12,003 nucleotides of DNA from CAZTWC01 sp964617105 [NCBI: uncultured Myxococcia bacterium] (GTDB lineage Bacteria > CAZTWC01). The stretch spans positions 1 through 12,003 of the forward strand of contig CAZTWC010000099.1 of NCBI GenBank assembly GCA_964617105.1, written 5' to 3'. Every line of letters starts with the position of its first letter. Positions within the stretch are counted from its first letter, which is position 1. The notes beneath the pieces were generated by a model. The model saw nothing but the letters and a program-made list of their open reading frames with translations. It did not search any database and was not told where the DNA came from. The position numbers and the translations under genes were made by a program. This document shows, piece after piece, positions 7,080-12,003 of the stretch.

Positions 7080-7679
7080 ACCCTCCATCCGCATTGTTTA
7101 TCATCAAATCAATTTTCCTTGAACATGGCGGCCGATTCTTCTAATTCGCTCCATCTCTACCACTTTAATCAAGAAGTTCACTAATCACAAAGAGACAAGT
7201 GAGCCTGCAGCGGATATATGCCAGGCCCTACAGCAATAAAAACTCCTTACTGAAACTTTGTTAGTACCTCGTTAGGTTGATTTGCCTGCCTTTGCGAAAT
7301 TTTACATCGATCAATCTTTGATATTACTGGCCGGTTAGTACTAACAAAGTTTATTTCCTTGCTGCTCACGGGAAATAGCGTCACCCTAACAATCCTAACA
7401 AAGTTTCTGGTTAGTACTTGTTAGACCGAATAAGATATTTTCACATAACTCAAACCTTCAACTTGCATTGAGTGAAAGTCAGAGTTTTTTCTAGCTGACG
7501 ACCCTCCTCCCAAGCATTTTGCCCCCTTTTTATCTCTTTGTAATCATTGCCAAAATACTGACCACAACAATTGTTAGTCCCTTTGTTAGTACGCGGTTAT
7601 TCCTAACAATGATTTTTGTTTATACCATTTTTTCAGACAGAAGAGGTTAACGGCAAATTCCAATTTAGAGGAGAAGAAA
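7080..7679. other. 600-bp non-coding region with clustered repeats
   Basis: No convincing gene is seen on either strand. The first 170 bp show nothing I recognise. From 7253 onward the stretch holds many copies of a short motif in both orientations, described separately. The last 15 bases carry the ribosome site of the next gene (AGGAG at 7669-7673). It is the longest gene-free stretch in the window and lies between the helicase and the sigma operon, a plausible place for an origin, centromere or control region. Confidence 0.6.
7253..7609. repeat. Iteron/operator cluster: GTACTAACAAAG motif, both orientations
   Basis: GTACTAACAAAG occurs exactly at 7338-7349 (plus), and as its reverse complement at 7256-7267 and 7581-7592. 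The first two share 15 bp (adding TTT), forming an inverted repeat with 70 bp between arms. A near copy, TCCTAACAAAGTTT, ends at 7406. The shorter core CTAACAA or TTGTTAG occurs eight times in all (near 7258, 7341, 7386, 7395, 7418, 7571, 7583, 7603). Positions 7334-7345 form the perfect palindrome GTTAGTACTAAC, partly repeated at 7410-7417. Such clustering of one word in non-coding DNA is typical of replication-initiator iterons, partition sites or multi-operator regions. Which of these it is cannot be decided. Confidence 0.75.
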
Positions 7680-8015
7680 ATGGACGGTTCAAAAAAGGAG
7701 ATAAACATTCAGGATATTCCTGATAACTGGCAAAGACTTTTTATTGGTATGCAGCGAATCAACTTTGGCCGCATCGAAGGTCTGGAGATCAAGGGAGGGG
7801 AACCGCTATTTGAGCCCCCGCCAATAGTTAAAGAGGACTTGGCCCTGGAAAAAGAGGAGTTTACCAGTCACCACCATAACTCAACCGGTTTTGTCTTGAA
7901 AAAAATGCAACGCCGCCTGTGGGAGTGGTGCCAGCAGGCAGGAGATATTACTATTGAAAAAATAACCGTAGCCAATGGCATGCCCATGCATGTCACCATT
8001 TGGCGCTCTTTATAA
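7680..8015 (+). CDS. Small two-repeat protein of unknown function
   Basis: A 111-residue protein with an excellent ribosome site (AGGAG, 6 nt before ATG). The first half contains NWQRLFIGMQRINFGRIEGLEIKGGEPLFEPPP and the second ends AGDITIEKITVANGMPMHVTIW. The two parts share the pattern of an I-x-(G/K)-h-x-I strand followed by G-x-P, suggesting an internal duplication of a small DUF2292/YezD-like unit. I recall similar proteins, often with FGRIE-LxIxxGEPxFxPPP, in Clostridia such as Desulfotomaculum; this is memory, not a search. A short histidine run (SHHHNS) lies between the halves. It is transcribed away from the repeat cluster and toward the sigma gene 200 bp later. No function is known to me. 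It could be a regulator linked to the repeats, but nothing shows this directly. Confidence 0.75.
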   Translation: MDGSKKEINIQDIPDNWQRLFIGMQRINFGRIEGLEIKGGEPLFEPPPIVKEDLALEKEEFTSHHHNSTGFVLKKMQRRLWEWCQQAGDITIEKITVANGMPMHVTIWRSL

Positions 8016-8180
8016 ACAATCGCGGGCTGGAGGTAATCCTGTAAAGGAGCCGCCGCCTGCACAAAAAATTTTATCAACACCAGACAACGGCTGGCTCGAA
8101 AAACGGGAGGTCGCTGTGGGTGTCGCTTGAAAAAGTGCACTTGCAGGACTCCCTATTTTTTTGAGCGGCATCTTCAGCAG

Positions 8181-8209
8181 TCTTCCGCAGGGCCTGGCCC
8201 AACGGAGGA
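8181..8209 (+). promoter_or_regulatory. Hairpin that would hide the sigma-gene ribosome site
   Basis: TCTTCCG at 8181-8187 can pair with CGGAGGA at 8203-8209 (seven pairs, one of them G-U). An inner GGG/CCC stem (8190-8192 with 8198-8200) extends the stack across a 2x2 internal loop. The 3' arm is the ribosome binding site of the sigma gene, so the folded mRNA would block translation. This is a fold drawn by eye, without energies. Confidence 0.4.
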
Positions 8210-8215
8210 CTCGAG

Positions 8216-8737
8216 ATGTCGCGAAACAACTACAAAGGGATTGATAGTGATATTGTAAAAATCGTAAGAGGTTATGTTAAAAACGTCATAGAAAAAAGAT
8301 TCTTCCCAGAACATTTTCAAGATGATCTAGAGCAAGAATGTATATTTGCAGTTATGGCCAAATTTAAAAAATTTAACCCAAAGGTCGGCTCGAGGAGTTT
8401 TTTTATCCGTATGGTGACAAAAAATACTGTCATATCTGTTTGGCGTAAAGAAATCTCTTTAAAACAAGGAGCAAAAAATAGACTTATCTCCCTTAACCAG
8501 AATTTTGCCAATAGTTCTGAATGCTTGCTGGATGCCATGCCAGGCAAGGATATTTCTACTCTTTTTCAACTAGAACTCGAAGAAATTCTGCAAAATATTC
8601 CCCTTCAAGCATTGGAGGTGATCCAACTTTCAGTTGATGGTTTTTCCAAGGAAGAGATCGCTAAACGAGTTGGAGTGTCGAGGGCGACTGTATTTAATCG
8701 CCTGAAACTCGCCAGGAATTTAATAAAAAATAATTAG
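8216..8737 (+). CDS. Minimal sigma-70 family RNA polymerase sigma factor
   Basis: A 173-residue sigma factor with only regions 2 and 4. Region 2 spans about residues 20-85 and includes FQDDLEQECIFAVMAKFKKFNPKVGSRSFFIRMVTKNTVISVWRKE, where the DLEQE helix contacts core polymerase and the later residues bind the -10. Region 4, at about 120-170, contains LEEILQNIPLQALEVIQLSVDGFSKEEIAKRVGVSRATVFNRLKLARNLI, an HTH that would read the -35. The layout is ECF-like but reminiscent of factors carried by phages and conjugative elements. The start follows GGAGGA by 6 nt, and that ribosome site may be masked by a hairpin. Its stop codon overlaps copy 2 of the bipartite promoter-like element, whose only other copy precedes the leftward operon. 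The inference is a dedicated sigma for these two promoters. No anti-sigma gene is seen beside it. Confidence 0.88.
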   Translation: MSRNNYKGIDSDIVKIVRGYVKNVIEKRFFPEHFQDDLEQECIFAVMAKFKKFNPKVGSRSFFIRMVTKNTVISVWRKEISLKQGAKNRLISLNQNFANSSECLLDAMPGKDISTLFQLELEEILQNIPLQALEVIQLSVDGFSKEEIAKRVGVSRATVFNRLKLARNLIKNN

Positions 8738-8767
8738 ACGGTTCTAGTCTGCTTTGCGTATTAGATA
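8734..8767 (+). promoter_or_regulatory. 34-bp bipartite promoter-like element, copy 2 (rightward)
   Basis: TTAGACGGTT at 8734-8743, nine variable bases, then TTTGCGTATTAGATA at 8753-8767. Both blocks are identical to copy 1 on the opposite strand at 3409-3442, with the same spacing. It begins inside the sigma gene's stop region, follows an A-rich tract, and lies 32 bp before the TTG start at 8800, which leaves little room beyond a transcription start and a ribosome site. The likely role is the promoter of the recombinase module, read by the sigma factor encoded just upstream. Confidence 0.65.
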
Positions 8768-8799
8768 GTAGAGGAATATTTTTTTTATAGGGGAAAAAA

Positions 8800-9006
8800 T
8801 TGAAAAAGATAGATCAGACTGATTGTCGAACACTGGAAGAAATCGCCGCTATCCTCGCCAGCGGCTACCTGCGCCTGCTGGCCAAACAAAACCAAAAAAT
8901 TGTCATTGATCAGCATCCCATACCGGATTCTAATAAAAACCCGATGTCAACCCAGAAACAACTTGATTCCCCGGAGATGCGGAGCAATGGTCACAGAGCC
9001 GGTTAA
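8800..9006 (+). CDS. Small conserved-type protein preceding DUF2924, TTG start
   Basis: A 68-residue protein starting at TTG (8800) with AGGGGA 5 nt upstream; there is no ATG nearby in frame. The first half is a likely amphipathic helix (CRTLEEIAAILASGYLRLLAKQNQ) and the second half is polar and probably disordered. Short proteins with an EIAxILAxGYLRLLAK-type helix are often found next to DUF2924 and a large serine recombinase in mobile elements, as here; this is remembered context, not a search. It is the first gene after the promoter-like element and lies 34 nt before the DUF2924 gene. Function unknown; an accessory factor for recombination is possible. Confidence 0.65.
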   Translation: MKKIDQTDCRTLEEIAAILASGYLRLLAKQNQKIVIDQHPIPDSNKNPMSTQKQLDSPEMRSNGHRAG

Positions 9007-9040
9007 CTGGCAACAGCAATTGTAAATTAGGGAGAAATTA

Positions 9041-9580
9041 ATGGCGTCATCACTCGCATTAGTAAAACAAATAGAGGATCTAAAAACCATGACCGCCCGG
9101 GAACTGCGCCAAGAGTATATAAAGGTATTTGGCGAGGAGTCACGGTCTAACCACCGGGAGTTTCTCTGGCGCCGGATAGCCTGGCGACTCCAGGAACTCA
9201 CCCATGGTGGTTTGTCACAAAGGGCAAAACTCCGGGCCGGTGAGTTGGCAAACGAGGCAGATCTCCGTATTACGCCTCCGGAGGGTACATTTGAGACTGA
9301 AGTCAATGGAAAAAATCAAGGCCATCACCATCACAACAACTACAACCAGAGCCCTGCCAAAACCAGCCTGTCCGGTTTGGACCCCAGGTTACCGGCAGTA
9401 GGAACAGTGTTAACCCGACACTACAAAGGAAAGGTAATAGTAGTGAAAATATTGGATAAGGGATTCGAGTTCGAGGAGCAGGAATACCGCTCCCTGTCCA
9501 CTGTAGCCAAGGTCGCCACCGGTGTCAGTTGGAATGGGTACAAGTTTTTTAACCTGCAAAAAAGAGATAAAAGAGACTAA
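9041..9580 (+). CDS. DUF2924 family protein
   Basis: A 179-residue protein. The N-terminal part (LVKQIEDLKTMTARELRQEYIKVFGEESRSNHREFLWRRIAWRLQEL) and the C-terminal part (LPAVGTVLTRHYKGKVIVVKILDKGFEFEEQEYRSLSTVAKVATGVSWNGYKFFNL) both match my knowledge of DUF2924, a family found almost always next to a serine recombinase in phages and integrative elements. The biochemical role is not known; an accessory DNA-binding or directionality role has been a reasonable guess. Between the halves lies a low-complexity linker with GHHHHNNYNQ (about residues 94-105), unusual for the family and similar in style to insertions in the next two genes. The start follows AGGGAG with 6 nt spacing. The recombinase begins 11 nt after its stop. 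Confidence 0.85.
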   Translation: MASSLALVKQIEDLKTMTARELRQEYIKVFGEESRSNHREFLWRRIAWRLQELTHGGLSQRAKLRAGELANEADLRITPPEGTFETEVNGKNQGHHHHNNYNQSPAKTSLSGLDPRLPAVGTVLTRHYKGKVIVVKILDKGFEFEEQEYRSLSTVAKVATGVSWNGYKFFNLQKRDKRD

Positions 9581-9591
9581 GAAATATTTTG

Positions 9592-11589
9592 ATGAGGACC
9601 AGGAAAGAACACAACCGAAAAACGAACCGGCAAGAAAAAGAGGTACTTCGATGCGCCATCTACGTCCGCAAGAGCACCACCGAGAACCTGGATATGGACT
9701 TCAACTCCCTGGATGCCCAACGGGAGGCCTGCGAGGCTTATATCAAGAGCCAGAGGCACGAAGGTTGGGAACTGGTACCCGAAGAATATTCAGACGGTGG
9801 ATTCTCTGGTGGTAACCTGGAGCGACCAGGACTGAAGAAACTCCTTGTCCACATTGAGGCTGGTCTGATCGACATTATTGTCTGTTACAAACTGGATCGT
9901 CTTTCCCGCTCACTGCTGGACTTCGCTCAACTTATCAGACTATTTGAGGGTTATGGTGTCTCCTTTGTCAGCGTAACCCAGGCGTTTTCCACTAAAACAT
10001 CCATGGGGCGCTTAACCCTGAATATGCTTCTATCCTTTGCCCAATTCGAGCGGGACCTAATCTCGGAGAGAACGTCAGACAAGATGAGCGCCGCCCGTCG
10101 CAAAGGTAAATGGACCGGTGGCACCCCGGTTTTGGGTTACGACGTGGCTAAAGAGGGCGGTAAAATCATTGTAAATTCAGAGGAGGCCAGGCAGGTCAGA
10201 GCAATTTATGATCTGTATTTATCCCATAGATCACTTACCCAGACCGCCAGGGAACTAAATCAGCGCGGTTGGTGCACCAAGACCTGGAGAACCAAAAAGG
10301 GTCACATCCACCAGGGGAAAAGATTCAGCAAAACTAACCTGTCAGCCTTGCTGAGCAACGTTCTTTACGTTGGCAAGATCTCTCTGCGGGGAGAGGTTTT
10401 TGAGGGTGAGCACCAGGCTATCATTGACGAGGAGGTTTTCGAGCAGGTGCAGGCAGTTTTGAAGTTGAACCGCACCTGGGGTTGGAGCAGTGATTGTGGC
10501 TATGGCAATAATGGTGACTGTGACAGTGGTGGCGGCAGTGGCAGCCAAAAAAATGGTCCCCAGCCTCGACCCAGACCCAGAATCAAACATGGTGCGCTAC
10601 TTGGCGGTTTGCTCTTCTGCCAGAGTTGCAACACTGCCATGACCCTCAGTTCAACTACCAAGAAAAATAAGCGCTACCGTTATTATGTCTGCACCCGGGC
10701 GCAAAAAGAGGGTTACCAGAGTTGCTCCTCTCCAACTAAATCGCTGCCGGCAGCGGATATCGAAAAATTTGTAGTCAACAAAATTGGGGAGATCGGCAAG
10801 AACAAAGATTTGCTAAAGGAGACCTGTCATCAGGCTAAGCAGGAACAAAAACGGAGGATTACTCACCTGGAGAAAGAGGCTCAGTATCTGGAAAAGGATC
10901 TCCGGCGAGTTAATCGAAAAATGGGAGCAATGGCTGGGAAAATTGACAACAGTAGCTGCAGTGGCGGCATTAGCAACAATGGCGGCGGTGACGGCTGTGG
11001 CGGCGGTGACGGCTGTGGCGGCGGTGCAACCAGGTATAGCAGTGGCAACATGAGCAGGGGGCGCGATGATAATATTCCTGGTAATTCTGAGTCTATAACT
11101 GTAGCGGTGCCAACAACGACTGCGGTGTCTCACCTGACTGATCTGCAAGAGCAAATGGCAAATTTACAGCGCCAGCGGTTAGAAATCCAGGAGCAACTGC
11201 AACACCTGCGGGCAGGGGAGAAGAAAATAAATCCAAATGCCCTCGGAAAGGCCTTGCGACAGTTCACACCAATTTGGGATGTTCTAACGCCCCGAGAACG
11301 AAGTCGGCTCCTGAATTTACTGATAACCAGAGTCAGTTTTGATGGTCAGTCTAAAAAAATATTTATCACCTTCAGTCCAGAGGGGATGGAACTTTTTGCA
11401 AATGCAAATACAAATGCAAATGTTAATTCTAATACCAATGCTGCTGCTAATGCTAATCCCAATATAGGTACTGCTGCAAATACAAATACAAATACAAATG
11501 ACACCGCCGTTAATAAGTCCAAAATAAAAACAGGGGATAACAGGAACAGGAACAGGAGGAACAACAGTGGGACAAACAGTGGAACATAA
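9592..11589 (+). CDS. Large serine recombinase with low-complexity insertions
   Basis: A 665-residue site-specific recombinase, probably the integrase/excisionase of the element. The catalytic resolvase domain has Ser28 (AIYVRKSTTE), DxQREAC, YKLDRLSRSL (R103, R106), and the E-helix SFAQFERDLISERTSD. Next comes the recombinase domain (about 165-290, from GGTPVLGYDV) and a zinc ribbon with C343, C346, C367 and C378. A coiled coil (about 405-440 and 510-545) is broken by a Gly/Cys/Asn-rich insert (about 455-495, GGGDGC repeats). Another Gly/Ser/Cys-rich insert (about 300-325) precedes the zinc ribbon, and the C-terminus (about 602-660) is an Asn/Ala/Thr repeat tail. The ATG at 9592 is preferred over the TTG just before it. 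The ribosome site is weak, suggesting coupling to DUF2924. The enzyme looks complete; no catalytic residue is missing. Confidence 0.92.
   Translation: MRTRKEHNRKTNRQEKEVLRCAIYVRKSTTENLDMDFNSLDAQREACEAYIKSQRHEGWELVPEEYSDGGFSGGNLERPGLKKLLVHIEAGLIDIIVCYKLDRLSRSLLDFAQLIRLFEGYGVSFVSVTQAFSTKTSMGRLTLNMLLSFAQFERDLISERTSDKMSAARRKGKWTGGTPVLGYDVAKEGGKIIVNSEEARQVRAIYDLYLSHRSLTQTARELNQRGWCTKTWRTKKGHIHQGKRFSKTNLSALLSNVLYVGKISLRGEVFEGEHQAIIDEEVFEQVQAVLKLNRTWGWSSDCGYGNNGDCDSGGGSGSQKNGPQPRPRPRIKHGALLGGLLFCQSCNTAMTLSSTTKKNKRYRYYVCTRAQKEGYQSCSSPTKSLPAADIEKFVVNKIGEIGKNKDLLKETCHQAKQEQKRRITHLEKEAQYLEKDLRRVNRKMGAMAGKIDNSSCSGGISNNGGGDGCGGGDGCGGGATRYSSGNMSRGRDDNIPGNSESITVAVPTTTAVSHLTDLQEQMANLQRQRLEIQEQLQHLRAGEKKINPNALGKALRQFTPIWDVLTPRERSRLLNLLITRVSFDGQSKKIFITFSPEGMELFANANTNANVNSNTNAAANANPNIGTAANTNTNTNDTAVNKSKIKTGDNRNRNRRNNSGTNSGT
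10981..11025 (+). repeat. 18-bp tandem repeat inside the recombinase gene
   Basis: The unit GGCGGCGGTGACGGCTGT is repeated twice perfectly (10981-10998 and 10999-11016), and half a third copy follows to 11025. It encodes GGGDGC-GGGDGC-GGG. It lies in the coiled-coil region of the recombinase, keeps the frame, and looks like recent slippage expansion. Confidence 0.9.
11398..11500 (+). repeat. Hexanucleotide-type repeat tract (AAATAC/AAATGC/AATGCT)
   Basis: A degenerate 6-bp repeat encodes Asn-Ala and Asn-Thr dipeptides near the recombinase C-terminus. Its clearest parts are the AAATGC/AAATAC run at 11398-11422 and AAATAC at 11478-11500. The frame is maintained through to the stop at 11589. 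It appears to be a microsatellite-like expansion giving a flexible, uncharged tail. Confidence 0.8.
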
Positions 11590-12003
11590 CGGATACCAGG
11601 GAGTTCATGACAACAATGAAGAGCGTGAAGACCTTAAAGATCATCAGCATCACCCCCATCCCCAAGAAGTTTCTCCTGAAATAAATCCGGAGTTCACCAT
11701 TGCCTGCGAAATCGACTTTGAAACCGGTCGTAACGGGAGGAAAAAGATCGAGGATAACGATGCCAAGGCCCAAAAAATGGTTGCCGCCAGCCGTGGTCGC
11801 ATCCCCCGGATCTCCAAACTCATGGCCCTGGCAATTCACTTCGAGAGCCTGATAAAAGGCCAGGAGGTTCAGGACTATGCCGATATCGCCAGGTTGGGCG
11901 GAGTGTCCCGGGCCAGGGTAACTCAGATCATGAACCTGCTCTTACTGGCGCCGGATATCCAGGAAAAACTGTTGTTTCTACCTCGAGTCTATAAGGGCAG
12001 GGA
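11567..12003 (+). CDS. HTH (ParB/KorB-like) protein, 3' end missing
   Basis: An open frame of 145 codons running off the right edge. The start is GTG at 11567, with AGGAGGA at 11554-11560 six bases upstream; it overlaps the recombinase gene by 23 bp in another frame, so the two are coupled. The first 40 residues are acidic and His-rich (DHQHHPHPQE). A helical part follows (RIPRISKLMALAIHFESLIKGQEV) and then a helix-turn-helix, VQDYADIARLGGVSRARVTQIMNLLLLAPDIQEKLLFLP (about 101-139), similar to ParB/KorB HTH regions. Short proteins of this kind are common beside DUF2924 and serine recombinases. It is probably a DNA-binding accessory factor or regulator of the recombinase; the target is unknown. 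Confidence 0.78.
   Translation, partial: MGQTVEHNGYQGVHDNNEEREDLKDHQHHPHPQEVSPEINPEFTIACEIDFETGRNGRKKIEDNDAKAQKMVAASRGRIPRISKLMALAIHFESLIKGQEVQDYADIARLGGVSRARVTQIMNLLLLAPDIQEKLLFLPRVYKGR

Noticed and set aside
7418-7440. TTAGACCGAATAAGATATT as a third copy of the promoter-like element
   Set aside because: It resembles both blocks loosely, but the spacing is wrong (blocks adjacent) and GCGTATT is missing.
7253-7609. CRISPR array
   Set aside because: The repeats are short, in both orientations and irregularly spaced, unlike direct repeats with constant spacers.
8016-8215. Possible extra gene between the 111-aa protein and the sigma factor
   Set aside because: No frame with a start, ribosome site and believable protein; the minus-strand frame here is a shadow. 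Only the hairpin near the sigma start stands out.
10342-11154. Minus-strand open frames rich in Ala/Thr/Val within the recombinase
   Set aside because: They are by-products of the Gly- and repeat-rich insertions read antisense; the plus strand has complete recombinase domains.

Overview
The window looks like part of a mobile element, most likely a temperate phage or an integrative/plasmid-like element, in a Gram-positive-type bacterium. Two signs point to Firmicutes, perhaps Clostridia/Peptococcaceae-like. The lexA promoter carries a Bacillus-type SOS box (GAAC-N4-GTTC), and most genes have strong GGAGG-type ribosome binding sites. The 111-residue protein at 7680 also resembles a family I remember from Desulfotomaculum-type genomes. 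This assignment is an inference; the same LexA box class also occurs in Actinobacteria and Chloroflexi.

Left arm, minus strand (3363 down to 1): a compact six-gene operon. In order of transcription it holds two unknown small proteins, a RecB/Cas4-like PD-(D/E)XK nuclease with a probable Fe-S cluster, a RecA-like phage nucleotide-binding ATPase (AAA_24/Sak4-like), a DUF669 protein ending in an SSB-like acidic tip, and an ERCC4-type nuclease cut by the window edge. It reads as a phage-style recombination/replication-repair module.

Centre, plus strand: a divergent intergenic region separates that operon from lexA. lexA has a near-consensus promoter with the SOS box in its spacer. A 933-residue Ski2/Hel308-like helicase follows lexA. 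Then comes about 600 bp of non-coding DNA with many copies of a GTTAGTAC / GTACTAACAAAG motif in both orientations, either iterons or an operator cluster. Next are a small two-repeat protein and a minimal sigma-70 family factor (sigma2 plus sigma4).

Right arm, plus strand (8800 to the end): a small TTG-started protein, a DUF2924 protein, a large serine recombinase with unusual low-complexity insertions, and an overlapping GTG-started HTH protein that runs off the window. This is a site-specific recombination module.

The most interesting observation is a 34-bp bipartite element, TTAGACGGTT-N9-TTTGCGTATTAGATA. It is present exactly twice, identical at 29 of 34 positions. One copy lies ahead of the leftward recombination operon; the other lies directly after the sigma gene and ahead of the recombinase module. 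Both face their downstream genes. The simplest reading is that the element encodes its own sigma factor, which switches on both the homologous-recombination and the site-specific-recombination operons from matched promoters, while LexA controls the central lexA-helicase unit in response to DNA damage.
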